From positions 62,001 to 126,000 of the forward strand of contig NZ_NOJY02000006.1 in the NCBI RefSeq assembly GCF_002250835.2: a stretch of 64,000 nucleotides of DNA, in the 5' to 3' direction. This document shows positions 34,955-44,739 of the stretch, one piece after another (the first letter of the stretch is position 1; the number at the start of each line of letters is the position of its first letter). Made by a program: the position numbers and the translations under genes. The notes under the pieces are model-generated. The model worked only from the letters and a program-made list of their open reading frames with translations. It made no database searches and was not told where the DNA came from. The stretch is from Romboutsia weinsteinii. Lineage in GTDB: Bacteria > Bacillota > Clostridia > Peptostreptococcales > Peptostreptococcaceae.

Positions 34955-35734
34955 TTATCTTTTAAATAATTTAGTGAAAAATCCTTTTTTTTCTATGTAC
35001 TTTTCAGGATTTGGTATTTCTAGCTCCTCATTTTCTATTATGCTATTAGCATTTCTTGAAAATAAATCATCTGCGTAATCTTTTCCATAATTACTACGAA
35101 TATAATCATAGCTTTCCCTCATTAAAGGTCTTCTTCTTGTAGCACTATGTGCATCACTTCCAACTAAGTGAACCATGCTGTGATCAAGTAATAATGTACA
35201 AAGATTTTTTGTTTCCTTACCATTTTTCCCTATTATACTAGATGCATTTATTTGTATTAAAGCACCTTCTTTTATGCAGTCATATATTAGATTCGGGTTG
35301 TCCTCAATTCTTGCATATCTTTCCACATGAGCTAATATTGGTGTATATCCTTTTAGTTTTATCTCATATACTATGTCCGCTAAGTTTTGTGGAACATTTA
35401 GTGGTGGAAATTCTATTAATATATGCTTACTATTTCCCATTGTATTAAAATCTAAATGCTCTATTTCTTCTATAATATCCGGTGTATAGTAAAGCTCATT
35501 TCCCACTATAACCTCTAAGTCTATATTTTTTTCCTTTAGAAGTTTATTAAATGAATTTAATTTTTCTAAGACTACTTCTCCCGTTTCATATTCAAAGCTA
35601 GGATGATAATGTGATGTATTAATTATCTTTTTTATTCCTTCGCTATGAGCAATCTTTGCCATTTCTAACGATTCTTCTAAATCCTTAGAACCATCATCTA
35701 CACCAGGTAATATATGGCAGTGAATATCTATCAT
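34955..35734 (-). CDS. CpsB/YwqE-type PHP tyrosine phosphatase
   Basis: The 259-residue PHP-domain metallohydrolase has DIHCHILPGVDDGS at the N-terminus, NTSHYHP, VGNELYYT, LAHVERY and VGSDAHSATRR as metal ligands. The family dephosphorylates bacterial tyrosine kinases that control polysaccharide assembly. No kinase or capsule genes are next to it, so a trans partner is needed. The C-terminus is basic (KKGFFTKLFKR). It is the first gene of the operon with lgt and rsmH. Confidence 0.9.
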   Translation of the reverse strand: MIDIHCHILPGVDDGSKDLEESLEMAKIAHSEGIKKIINTSHYHPSFEYETGEVVLEKLNSFNKLLKEKNIDLEVIVGNELYYTPDIIEEIEHLDFNTMGNSKHILIEFPPLNVPQNLADIVYEIKLKGYTPILAHVERYARIEDNPNLIYDCIKEGALIQINASSIIGKNGKETKNLCTLLLDHSMVHLVGSDAHSATRRRPLMRESYDYIRSNYGKDYADDLFSRNANSIIENEELEIPNPEKYIEKKGFFTKLFKR

Positions 35735-35956
35735 AGGTCTATGCCCCCTTTATTGCGCTTAAAGTTTATCTTAATATTATACCATTATAGCAATAAATCT
35801 AAAAGCTTAAGATTACCTAGTTACTACATAGTATTCATTTCTAAATCAAATTCTTTAAAAATACTTATCCTTACAACAACATATTAAGAATTTTAAAGGT
35901 CATAATATTTATATGATACATTTTAATTATGAAATAAAAATGAATTTTTATTTCTA

Positions 35957-36026
35957 ATATTTTGAATTAAGTATAATTTTTTCATTAATATTTATATAAG
36001 TTTAACTTATATTTAATTCAAAATAT
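35957..36026. promoter_or_regulatory. Nested inverted repeats upstream of deacetylase
   Basis: Perfect 14-bp arms, ATATTTTGAATTAA (35957-35970) and TTAATTCAAAATAT (36013-36026), are separated by 42 nt that contain a second palindrome, TATAAGTTTAACTTATA. The structure ends 64 bp before the deacetylase start and could be an RNA cruciform or a regulator site. The rest of the gap 35735-36090 shows nothing clear. Confidence 0.55.
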
Positions 36027-36090
36027 GTATGGATGTATTTTTGTTTTTTATTTGCAATATCATCTTGTTTATTTATCTAGGAGGTCAATT

Positions 36091-37005
36091 ATGAAAAAAA
36101 TAAAAACAAAACTTACTAAAAGGAGTCTATATTCTGTTATTATAACATCCCTTGCTATAATAATTAGTATAACCTCTATATCCATATCATATTGCTATAA
36201 TCGTAAGGATAATGATGCTTTAACTACTGATAGTATCAATGATAATAGTGATAATCCAAAAGTTTATAACCATCTTCAAAATGAATTAGGTAAGCATGTA
36301 CATGTAGGTGTCTCAGCACTTGGTAGAAACTATACTGACGATGCTTTAGTAGTAGCTCAGAAGCTAAATGCTTCTGATTGTGCAAATAATGGACACAAGG
36401 TTGTTTATTTAACATTTGATGATGGAGTATCAACTACTAGTACTCGAAAAGTTTTAGATATACTAAGAAACTATGATGTTCATGCTACATTTTTTGTAAC
36501 AGGAGTAAGTTTAATTGAGGGTGGCGATAGAGCGGCTTCTTTATTAAAGCAAGCTTTCAATGATGGTCATGCTATAGGTAATCACTCCTACAGCCATAAC
36601 TATAAATATCTATTCCCTAATAGAGTTTTAAATTTAGATAATTTTGTAGCTGATTATAAAGAAAATGATAAGTTATTAAGTAAGATATTAGGACCTTCGT
36701 TTGTTACCCGCGTAATAAGATGTCCTGGTGGTCGTATGTCATGGCAAGGAATAGAAGCACTTGACAATTATACAAAAGAAAATCATATAGCTGCAGTTGA
36801 TTGGAATGCATTAAATGGAGATGCAGAAGGAAACACTAAAAATGCACAAGAACTTTATAACTTTGCTGTTGCTACTTCACAAGGAAAAGAACTTGTAGTT
36901 CTATTAATGCATGATGATTACGGAAAACAAGCAACTGTAGATGCTCTCCCTAAAATAATTGAGTACTTTAAATCAAATGGATATGATTTTAGAACATTAT
37001 CTTAA
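36091..37005 (+). CDS. Polysaccharide deacetylase, membrane-anchored (CE4)
   Basis: A 304-residue protein with one N-terminal hydrophobic helix (SVIITSLAIIISITSISISY) and an extracytoplasmic NodB domain. CE4 motifs: YLTFDDGVSTTS (catalytic Asp pair), GNHSYSHNY (zinc histidines), IRCPGGRMSW and LVVLLMHDD. It resembles PgdA-type peptidoglycan N-acetylglucosamine deacetylases, which give lysozyme resistance. I chose the ATG at 36091 behind AGGAGG; the longer frame upstream lacks a site. It is a single plus-strand gene. Confidence 0.92.
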   Translation: MKKIKTKLTKRSLYSVIITSLAIIISITSISISYCYNRKDNDALTTDSINDNSDNPKVYNHLQNELGKHVHVGVSALGRNYTDDALVVAQKLNASDCANNGHKVVYLTFDDGVSTTSTRKVLDILRNYDVHATFFVTGVSLIEGGDRAASLLKQAFNDGHAIGNHSYSHNYKYLFPNRVLNLDNFVADYKENDKLLSKILGPSFVTRVIRCPGGRMSWQGIEALDNYTKENHIAAVDWNALNGDAEGNTKNAQELYNFAVATSQGKELVVLLMHDDYGKQATVDALPKIIEYFKSNGYDFRTLS

Positions 37006-37019
37006 AATATAAATATATT

Positions 37020-37058
37020 AAAAGGCATGTCTTAAGTAAATCCTTGAGACATGCCTTA
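37020..37058. terminator. Bidirectional terminator, deacetylase / M16 operon
   Basis: The stem AAGGCATGTCTTAAG/CTTGAGACATGCCTT with one G-U pair and a 6-nt loop lies between the convergent deacetylase and M16 genes. Confidence 0.88.
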
Positions 37059-37062
37059 ATTA

Positions 37063-38349
37063 TTATTTTGGTTCAACTATTGATATTACACTATATTCCT
37101 CTTTAAAATGAGATTTTAATCTTTCTTCTACCTCTTCAAATTTAACTGACTTTATAACATCTAAGTAGTCTAATAGATTTATTCCCTTAAAGTTATAAGT
37201 TATAAAGTTGTTAGCTATGAAGTTTACAGAATCAAAGTACTTTAAGAAATTACCTATTTTCTTTTTCTTAGTTCTCTCAAATTCTTCTTTTGACAATCCT
37301 TCAACTTTATATTTCTCAATATATTCATGAATAGTTCTCTTAACTTCTCTTGGATCCTTAGAGTCTCCACCTATTATAGTAAATCCATAATCAACTTGTG
37401 ATGAGAAACCTGAACCAAAGTTTTCATTTATTAATCCATTCATATATAAATCTTCGTAAAGCTTGCTACCTTTTTTAAGTATCATATCTATTAATATTTC
37501 GGTAACAACTTCTTTTCTTAATAATTCTTTTCCTTTTGTACCAACATTATTATCTTTAAATGCTATATTAAACATTGGCATAGATATTGGGAATTTAGCA
37601 ACTACCTCTTTTTCATTTACATGAGCAGGTTCTTCAGGGTAGAATCTTTCTATTTCTTGAGATAATTTTTCTACATCATAGTGATTCACTTTCTTAGCAA
37701 CTTCCATAACCTTATCAGCCTCTAAATCTCCTACAACAAATAACGCCATATTTCCCGGGTTATAAAATGTATTGTAGCACTTATATAGTTCTTCTTTGGT
37801 TATTTTGTATATACTTTCTACCGTCCCTGCTATATCTACTCTTACTGGATAGTTTACATAAAGCGCTTTTAGACAGTTGAAGTAAACATTCCAATCTGGG
37901 TCATCATCATACATCTTTATTTCCTGTTCTATTATACCTTTTTCCTTTTCAACATTTTCATCTGTAAAATAAGGTGTTTGAACATAGTCAATAAGATGTT
38001 CTAAACTTTCATAAAAATGTTCTGTAGTTGAGAATAAATAAGCAGTCATAGTAAAGTTAGTAAATGCATTAGCATTTGCTCCCCACTTAGAAAACTTATC
38101 AAATGCATTTCCTCCATCTGACTGTTCAAACATTTTATGCTCTAAGAAGTGGGCTATACCTTCATTGACTCTTATTTTTTTATCTTCACCAATAGGTACA
38201 AACTCTAGCTCATTTGAACCATAGTTTGTTGCAAGTACTGCATACTTCTTAGTAAATCCTCTCTTTGGCATAAAGTAAACATCTAGTCCATTTTCTAGCT
38301 TCTCATAGTAAAGTTCTTCTCTTAATATATCGTTAACTATTTTTTTCAT
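37063..38349 (-). CDS. M16-family zinc peptidase (YmfH-like)
   Basis: The 428 residues have the inverted zinc motif HFLEH (in GIAHFLEHKMFEQ) and the downstream Glu ligand in KGIIEQEIKMYDDDP, so this is the catalytic partner of the pair. The C-terminal M16 domain follows. It lies 14 nt after the related non-catalytic gene at 38364, as in ymfF-ymfH of Bacillus. Such pairs process peptides or RiPP precursors, but the substrate here is unknown. Confidence 0.93.
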   Translation of the reverse strand: MKKIVNDILREELYYEKLENGLDVYFMPKRGFTKKYAVLATNYGSNELEFVPIGEDKKIRVNEGIAHFLEHKMFEQSDGGNAFDKFSKWGANANAFTNFTMTAYLFSTTEHFYESLEHLIDYVQTPYFTDENVEKEKGIIEQEIKMYDDDPDWNVYFNCLKALYVNYPVRVDIAGTVESIYKITKEELYKCYNTFYNPGNMALFVVGDLEADKVMEVAKKVNHYDVEKLSQEIERFYPEEPAHVNEKEVVAKFPISMPMFNIAFKDNNVGTKGKELLRKEVVTEILIDMILKKGSKLYEDLYMNGLINENFGSGFSSQVDYGFTIIGGDSKDPREVKRTIHEYIEKYKVEGLSKEEFERTKKKKIGNFLKYFDSVNFIANNFITYNFKGINLLDYLDVIKSVKFEEVEERLKSHFKEEYSVISIVEPK

Positions 38350-38363
38350 TTATTTATGCCTCC

Positions 38364-39626
38364 TTAATTACTTAAGAAATATATAGTATCAAGAGTTATG
38401 TCCCCTGCTATGTTTACTATATCTTCTACACTTACCTTAGCTACATTGTCAATTATCTCTTCAACAGTTTGATTAGTTTTACCCATGCTTTGAGAGAAAT
38501 AAAAATCTGACATTCCTCCTATGCTATCTCCTATTGATTTCATAGAATTTATTAAACCTATTTTACTATTCTCTATTTCTTCTTGTGATATATCTCCAGC
38601 TTTTAAGCTTTCTAATTGTTGTTTTACAAGATCTAAAGTCTTTTCGTAGTTTTGAGCTTCTATACCCGCAGATGCAAATAATATTCCTTTGTATTTTTCA
38701 ACAGATGAATAGATATAGTAGCATAAACTTTCTTTTTCTCTTATATTTATAAACATCTTAGAGTGTGGTCCTCCACCTAATACATTGCATCCTACAACTA
38801 ATGGATAGTACTTATCTACATCATTATAATCTATATTAGTCCTATAACCCATTACAAGTTTACCTTGAGTTATATCCATATTTTCCTTTATTTCTTTTAC
38901 TTCTGTTACTTCTTTCTTGTAATCTGCTCTAGGTATATCTATGATATTTCCTCTTTCAAAGGTAAAGTTCTTTTTAATAGTTTCAACCACTTCAGCTTCA
39001 TCAAAATCACCCTCAACTACTATATCAATTGGTGATGTTCTTAATATCTCTTTGTAATGATCGTATAAATCTTGAGGGCTTATCTTATCAAGATCTTCTT
39101 CATACCCATATTCACTTATACTATATCTCTCATCACTACACATTTCTTCAAATAACCTTTCAAGAGCATATCTCCCCTTGTCATTAATTCTTGCTTGTAT
39201 TCTAGTTTTTAAATTTTCTTTTTCAATGTTTACGTACTTTTCATCAAAGCCACCATCAACTAATAATGGCTTATTAATTATTTCATTGAAAAATTCTATT
39301 ACATCATTAAATATATTTTCATCTAAATATTTTTCATTAGTATTTATTATCTTGAAGCTTATAACTTGACGCTCTCCTCTTTTTCCTACATCTCCAAACA
39401 TAGATGATCCATATAAGTCATCTAACTTGTTAGAAATCTCTCTAGCACTTGGGTACATCTTAGAACCACTAGTGATTAGAGTTGGAAGTAGAGCGTTTTT
39501 CGTAGTTTCTTCTCTATCTAATAATCTTTGTATGTATATACTTACAAGGTTAGACTTAAACTTTTTAACTGGTATAAGAGTTAAATTAATGTTATCGTCT
39601 AAGTTAATTTTTTTAATGTCTTCCAT
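38364..39626 (-). CDS. M16-family peptidase-like, non-catalytic (YmfF-like)
   Basis: The 420-residue M16 fold protein lacks an HxxEH motif: the corresponding N-terminal region reads TTKNALLPTLITSGSKMYPS. It keeps the C-terminal features (LVMGYRTNI, VLGGGPHSKMFINIREKESL). It is therefore expected to be the inactive half of a heterodimer with the catalytic protein downstream. AGGAGG lies inside the end of the upstream gene, whose stop is one nucleotide before this start. Confidence 0.92.
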   Translation of the reverse strand: MEDIKKINLDDNINLTLIPVKKFKSNLVSIYIQRLLDREETTKNALLPTLITSGSKMYPSAREISNKLDDLYGSSMFGDVGKRGERQVISFKIINTNEKYLDENIFNDVIEFFNEIINKPLLVDGGFDEKYVNIEKENLKTRIQARINDKGRYALERLFEEMCSDERYSISEYGYEEDLDKISPQDLYDHYKEILRTSPIDIVVEGDFDEAEVVETIKKNFTFERGNIIDIPRADYKKEVTEVKEIKENMDITQGKLVMGYRTNIDYNDVDKYYPLVVGCNVLGGGPHSKMFINIREKESLCYYIYSSVEKYKGILFASAGIEAQNYEKTLDLVKQQLESLKAGDISQEEIENSKIGLINSMKSIGDSIGGMSDFYFSQSMGKTNQTVEEIIDNVAKVSVEDIVNIAGDITLDTIYFLSN

Positions 39627-39627
39627 A

Positions 39628-40746
39628 TTATCCTCCTATATTGGCAATTAATGATATCTTAATAAATATTTCTTCAGCTAATATATCTAGCTTTTTTTTG
39701 GGGTCTATATAATAAAACTTTGTGTTTCCCATATCAAGTTCCTTGAGTATGCTTTCTACTAAATACCTGCTATACATAGTATCAATTGTACAGGTTGTAA
39801 GTGCAACATACAAGGTATCAATTCCATATTCTAGCAATTCCTCGCCAGACTTTACTATATCATGTTTATTATTTTCTAAAAGCGGTAATTTTATTTGAAT
39901 ATCTTTATTTTTTTCTTCTTGAAGTATATAATCTCTCACAGTTTCTCTAAATTGTATATCCTGCTCAAGATTATTCTTATCATGAAGCCCTACTAAAAGT
40001 ACTCCTGCATCTTCTTCCTTTTTATTAATTTGTTCTAAAATTTCATTTTTGTACATCATAGCTAATCCACTTGATTTATAAAAAGTATCAAGCACTTCTA
40101 ATTCTTTAAGCTCATATGTACTAAGGTTTAAAGTATCAAACCTGTCCTTAAACACATTATAATCAACTCCCTCAGTCATAAATAAAGGACACAGTATTAT
40201 TTTTTTAAAACCTTTTGATATAACACCCTCTAAGCTACTTTCAAAATATGGAGATGAATATAAATAAGAATTTACAACCTTATAGTCATTTCCAAGCATA
40301 GTTCTTAGTTTTGATGCTATTTCTTCAGCATTTTCCTTAAAATTACTAGATCCAAACTTTGAATAATAACGCTTATAGTTGTATAAATCCTTCGTAGCTG
40401 TTATGTAGGACTTATTACCATCTTCATAAGCAACTTGCGTAGCTCTTTCTCTTAAATTATAATTTTTGCTTTCTCCTTCTGATACTAATAGTATTAACGT
40501 TTCTTCTCTCTCCTGGGCTGGTTCTGTATCTTCAAATTTTATATAATTTCTAAATCCAAGAGTTACTAAACAATTTACTCCTATTATGGAGATAATAACT
40601 GCATAGCACATATATTTATATTCTTTATTTATTATTATTTGCTTATAAAATGCTATTACTGCTAAAACTATAAATATATTCTCCATATATCCATCAAATA
40701 TAAAACTTAAACATATACAGATACATAAAAGTGCCGAAATCAACAT
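39628..40746 (-). CDS. Membrane-anchored ferrochelatase-like protein
   Basis: The 372 residues start with about three hydrophobic helices (residues 1-65) followed by a soluble domain that I read as the ferrochelatase/CbiX fold: YKRYYSKFGSSNFKENAEEI, FESSLEGVISKGFKKIILCPLF and VLLVGLHDKNN, where the His aligns with the catalytic SAHS histidine of HemH. The second HemH acidic site is not obvious. No haem or cobalamin genes are nearby. It is the first gene of an operon with two M16 peptidases. Function unknown; the fold assignment is moderate. Confidence 0.65.
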   Translation of the reverse strand: MLISALLCICICLSFIFDGYMENIFIVLAVIAFYKQIIINKEYKYMCYAVIISIIGVNCLVTLGFRNYIKFEDTEPAQEREETLILLVSEGESKNYNLRERATQVAYEDGNKSYITATKDLYNYKRYYSKFGSSNFKENAEEIASKLRTMLGNDYKVVNSYLYSSPYFESSLEGVISKGFKKIILCPLFMTEGVDYNVFKDRFDTLNLSTYELKELEVLDTFYKSSGLAMMYKNEILEQINKKEEDAGVLLVGLHDKNNLEQDIQFRETVRDYILQEEKNKDIQIKLPLLENNKHDIVKSGEELLEYGIDTLYVALTTCTIDTMYSRYLVESILKELDMGNTKFYYIDPKKKLDILAEEIFIKISLIANIGG

Positions 40747-40958
40747 AAAATCAACCCCATTATAAAGTATAGTTTACATCTATTATATATATGAGGTATA
40801 ATCAGTATGTATGTCTAAATTAGATATTTTAAAAATCGTATATTTAGCTTATTAAGTGATGTTCATCTCTTAATAGGTTGTATAAAATTCGCTGAGCTCA
40901 TATCATAGATGTTATTGCTCAAGGGAAATAAATTGACAAAAGAGAGGAAGATAAAATT

Positions 40959-42056
40959 ATGAAATTAGGTATAGTTGGTTTACCAAACGTAGGTAAAAGT
41001 ACACTGTTCAACGCTATAACTCAAGCAGGTGCTGAATCTGCAAACTACCCTTTCTGTACAATAGAGCCAAACGTAGGTGTTGTTTCTGTTCCAGATGAGA
41101 GATTAGATAAATTAAAAGAATTATATGATTCTAAGAAAATAGTTCCTACTGCTATAGAGTTTTGCGATATAGCAGGTCTTGTTAGAGGAGCTTCTAAAGG
41201 TGAAGGTCTTGGAAACAAGTTCTTATCACATATAAGAGAAGTTGACGCTATAGTACACGTTGTTAGATGTTTTGAAGATCCTAACGTTGTTCACGTTGAT
41301 GGAAATGTTGATCCTTTAAGAGATATAGAAACTATAAACTTAGAGTTAATATTCTCTGATATAGAAATATTAGAAAGAAGAATACAAAAAGGTTCTAAGG
41401 CTGCTAGAGCTGATAAGAGCTTAGCTGCTGAATTGGAATTCTTAAAAGAAATATTAGCAGTATTAGAAGACAGCAAATGCGTTAGAACTATGAGCTTTAC
41501 TGAAGAACAACAAATATTTGTTGATTCATTAAACTTACTTACTTCTAAGCCAGTAATCTACGCTACTAACGTATGCGAAGATGATTTAGCTGATGAAGCT
41601 GCTAACAACGAATTAGTTAACAGAGTTAGAGAATACGCTGCTACTGAAAGTGCTGAAGTTGTAGTTGTTTGTGCTCAGATAGAAGCAGAAATAGCTGAAC
41701 TTGATACTGATGAAGAAAAGAAAGAGTTCTTAGAAACTTTAGGTCTTGAGCAATCAGGATTAGATAAATTAATAAAATCTTCTTATGCATTATTAGGACT
41801 TGTTTCTTATTTAACAGCTGGACCTCAAGAAGTTAGAGCTTGGACTATAAAAGTAGGAACAAAAGCTCCTGCAGCTGGTGGAAAGATACACTCTGATATA
41901 GAAAGAGGATTCATAAGAGCGGAAACTATAGCATTTAATGATTTAGTAAATGTAGGAACTATGTCTGCTGCTAAAGAAAAAGGATTAGTTAAACTTGAAG
42001 GTAAAGAATATATAGTTAAAGATGGAGATGTTATATTATTCAGATTTAACGTATAA
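40959..42056 (+). CDS. ychF: YchF/OLA1-type ATP/GTP-binding protein
   Basis: The 365-residue translation-associated P-loop protein has G1 GLPNVGKSTLFNAIT, G3 DIAGLVRGASKGEGLGNKFL and YATNV in place of NKxD, which explains the ATP preference of this family, plus a C-terminal TGS domain (EVRAWTIKVGTKAPAAGGKI, HSDIERGFIRAE). It binds the ribosome and is conserved in nearly all bacteria. It is a plus-strand singleton with a terminator after it. Confidence 0.97.
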   Translation: MKLGIVGLPNVGKSTLFNAITQAGAESANYPFCTIEPNVGVVSVPDERLDKLKELYDSKKIVPTAIEFCDIAGLVRGASKGEGLGNKFLSHIREVDAIVHVVRCFEDPNVVHVDGNVDPLRDIETINLELIFSDIEILERRIQKGSKAARADKSLAAELEFLKEILAVLEDSKCVRTMSFTEEQQIFVDSLNLLTSKPVIYATNVCEDDLADEAANNELVNRVREYAATESAEVVVVCAQIEAEIAELDTDEEKKEFLETLGLEQSGLDKLIKSSYALLGLVSYLTAGPQEVRAWTIKVGTKAPAAGGKIHSDIERGFIRAETIAFNDLVNVGTMSAAKEKGLVKLEGKEYIVKDGDVILFRFNV

Positions 42057-42063
42057 TTAATTA

Positions 42064-42103
42064 AAGAGATGATTTCTGTAATTTACAGGAGTCATCTTTT
42101 TAT
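42064..42103 (+). terminator. Terminator of ychF
   Basis: AGATGATTTCTGTAA pairs with TTTACAGGAGTCATCT allowing G-U pairs, followed by TTTTTATTTT, 8 bp after the ychF stop. Confidence 0.85.
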
Positions 42104-42215
42104 TTTGCACCGATATATTATCTTTCATAAGGCTATCATCCTCTAAGTAATAATAATGAATATGTAAAGAAAGCCAATCATAAAGTGTAATAGAGTATCT
42201 ATAAGGGGGAAGATT

Positions 42216-43133
42216 ATGATGAATGAGAGAAAGTATGTTGTTCTATCATTAGAGTTACATTTATTCTTTGCTAGAATAATGAAAGAGCACGGTATTTTTT
42301 TAGAAGCAGGATTTACATGTAAAGATTCTAACTATGCTAAGAAAGCAGATCACTACAAAAAAGAATTTGAAAAACTTTTATGCTGTGCATTATCAGCTAG
42401 TAACTGTATGATTAGATCAAATGTATTAAATTCTGGAGAACTATTTACTGAATATACCATAGATGCAGAACAAAAAACACAATATCTCACTGGCATAGAA
42501 ATAAATACAGATATAACGGTTAATGAGCTAAGCTTACAAAGTGGAGACAATACACATATTAGCCATGAACTAATGGACTATGTAAAGCAACTTAACTCTA
42601 ATGCTCTAAAATTAGTTGAAGGTATTATTGACTTTAAGAAAAAAGTGCTAACAGAAATGCTGTCTTGTAAATTATTTACATCAAATTATCCACTACTTAT
42701 TGAGCACATAATGCGTGAGGCAAGGCTATATAGATCTTATATTATTGCACTTGAAAATGGCCAAGATATTGATTACGATGATGCTAAAGAATCTGAACTA
42801 TTTTGGGATCAAATTATGATGGAGCATGCACTGTTTATACGAGGATTACTTGATCCAACTGAAAATGACTTAATTAATGCTTCAAATAACTTTGCTAATG
42901 ATTATTCCGATCTAATTGCTAAAGCAAAGAAGATGACTGATGCAACAATATCTAGTGTTACAGATGAAACTTTAAGTAAAACTATGGAGCTTAAAGAATT
43001 TAAAACAGCTGGAACAAAAGGCAGCATTGATTGCCAAATAAGATCAATATTTGTTCCTCTTCTTGCAGACCACGTCCTTAGAGAATCTAATCACTATATT
43101 AGATTACTAAAGGGTTATAAAGATATGATGTAG
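42216..43133 (+). CDS. DUF2935 ferritin-like protein
   Basis: The 305 residues form two related helical bundles. Each begins with a metal-site type helix: SLELHLFFARIMKEHGIFLE near the N-terminus and SELFWDQIMMEHALFIRGLL near residue 195. The E...EH spacing suggests a di-metal site. REARLYRSYI and the late RESNHYIRLLKG add further Glu/His. The biological role of the family is not established. AGGGGG precedes ATGATG, so the start may be one codon later. Confidence 0.85.
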   Translation: MMNERKYVVLSLELHLFFARIMKEHGIFLEAGFTCKDSNYAKKADHYKKEFEKLLCCALSASNCMIRSNVLNSGELFTEYTIDAEQKTQYLTGIEINTDITVNELSLQSGDNTHISHELMDYVKQLNSNALKLVEGIIDFKKKVLTEMLSCKLFTSNYPLLIEHIMREARLYRSYIIALENGQDIDYDDAKESELFWDQIMMEHALFIRGLLDPTENDLINASNNFANDYSDLIAKAKKMTDATISSVTDETLSKTMELKEFKTAGTKGSIDCQIRSIFVPLLADHVLRESNHYIRLLKGYKDMM

Positions 43134-43144
43134 AATAATAAATA

Positions 43145-43183
43145 CCCTACAATGAAGATATTTTAATTATCTACGTTATAGGG
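43145..43183. terminator. Terminator between DUF2935 gene and cstA
   Basis: An imperfect stem, CCCTACAATGAAGAT/ATCTACGTTATAGGG, is followed by TCTTTATTATTTTAT on the plus strand, between convergent genes. Confidence 0.7.
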
Positions 43184-43218
43184 TCTTTATTATTTTATAG
43201 TCTATTTTATTAGTGCTA

Positions 43219-44658
43219 CTATTCAGCAGCTAAATCTTGTATTTCTGAAGTTTTTATTTTACCTACATTCATTAAGAATACTAAGAATAATCCCGCTGCA
43301 ACTACTACTCCAACTATATTAGAGAATCCTGATGCTAACTTGAAACCTTCTGGAGCTTGTAATATATAAGCTGTACATACTGCACTCATAAATGTTGCAG
43401 GTATTAAAGTCATCCAGTAGTTAGACTTATTCTTCACTAAGTATACTGTAGCAGCCCATAAGAATATAGCAGCTAAAGTTTGGTTAGACCAAGCGAAGTA
43501 TCTCCATATTATGTTGAAATCTATTGTAGTTAAGAATATACACACTGCAAATAGTGGAATAGCTAACACGAATCTATTTTTTAATCCTTCTTGTTTTATC
43601 TTAAATGAATCAGCGATTGTAAGTCTAGCACTTCTAAATGCTGTATCTCCACTTGTTATAGGACATGCAACTACTCCAAGTACTGCAAGTACTGCACCTA
43701 GTGGTCCTAATAAGTCTTTAGATAACATACCTACTACTCCTGATTGTCCACCATACTCATTTAAAGCATTTTGTATAGATAAGCTGTCTCCAAAGAATGC
43801 TATAGTAACAGCACACCAGATTAAAGCAACTATACCTTCTACTACCATTGCACCGTAGAATACTTTTTTACTCTCAGATTCCTTGTGTATACATCTTGCC
43901 ATCATTGGTGATTGAGTAGCGTGGAATCCTGATATTGCTCCACAAGCTATTGTTGTGAATAAGAATGGGAATATACTAAGTCCATCTGGATGTAAGTTTT
44001 GTAAAGTCATTTCTGGCATTGTCATAGATCCGTTGAAGTGCCCAACAAACATAGCTCCACATAAACCTATTGCCATGAATAATAATGCGGCTCCAAATAC
44101 TGGATATATTTTACCGATTACCTTATCAACTGGTAATACTGTAGCTAACATGTAGTATATTATTATTACTGCAACCCATATATTTTTATCTATTCCAGTC
44201 ATAGATGTTAATAACCCTGCTGGAGATGTTACGAATACTGTCCCAACTAATATAAGAAGTATAACTGAGAATACTCTCATAACAGACTTCATTCCATCTC
44301 CTAAGTATATACCTACTATTTCAGAAACAGAAGTACCATTATGTTTCATAGATATAACTCCTGATAAGAAGTCATGTACTCCTCCTGCAAATATTGTACC
44401 AAACGTTATCCATAAAAATGCAACAGGTCCGAATAATGCTCCCATTATAGCCCCAAATATAGGACCAGTTCCTGCTATATTTAAAAATTGTATTAAGAAT
44501 ACCTTATGCCAAGGCATTGGCATATAGTCTACACCATCTTCTAATCTTACTGCAGGTGTAGAATTTTTGTCATTTAAAACTACTGATTTTTCAACTATTT
44601 TACCGTAGACAAAGTATCCACCGATAAGAATTGCTAAACAAACTAAAAACGTTATCAT
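43219..44658 (-). CDS. cstA: CstA-family pyruvate/peptide transporter
   Basis: The 479-residue polytopic membrane protein belongs to the carbon-starvation CstA family (KVFLIQFLNIAGTGPIFGAIMG, GGVHDFLSGVISMKHNGTS, CGAISGFHATQSPMMARCI, SGDTAFRSARL). It is the shorter clostridial form compared with about 700 residues in E. coli. Relatives (BtsT, CstA) import pyruvate, and peptides have also been proposed. Upstream is a LytTS pair, and two direct repeats sit before this gene, so the transporter is almost certainly its target. GGAGG precedes the ATG. Confidence 0.93.
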   Translation of the reverse strand: MITFLVCLAILIGGYFVYGKIVEKSVVLNDKNSTPAVRLEDGVDYMPMPWHKVFLIQFLNIAGTGPIFGAIMGALFGPVAFLWITFGTIFAGGVHDFLSGVISMKHNGTSVSEIVGIYLGDGMKSVMRVFSVILLILVGTVFVTSPAGLLTSMTGIDKNIWVAVIIIYYMLATVLPVDKVIGKIYPVFGAALLFMAIGLCGAMFVGHFNGSMTMPEMTLQNLHPDGLSIFPFLFTTIACGAISGFHATQSPMMARCIHKESESKKVFYGAMVVEGIVALIWCAVTIAFFGDSLSIQNALNEYGGQSGVVGMLSKDLLGPLGAVLAVLGVVACPITSGDTAFRSARLTIADSFKIKQEGLKNRFVLAIPLFAVCIFLTTIDFNIIWRYFAWSNQTLAAIFLWAATVYLVKNKSNYWMTLIPATFMSAVCTAYILQAPEGFKLASGFSNIVGVVVAAGLFLVFLMNVGKIKTSEIQDLAAE

Positions 44659-44739
44659 TGCATTTATCCTCCTACTTATTTAAACTATTATGATTACAAA
44701 TCTATCTTAACCTAATAAATAAGTAGGTAGAATAGTATT

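Noticed and set aside
38364-39626. Second active M16 peptidase
   Set aside because: No HxxEH motif in the N-terminal domain, so it is treated as the non-catalytic partner.
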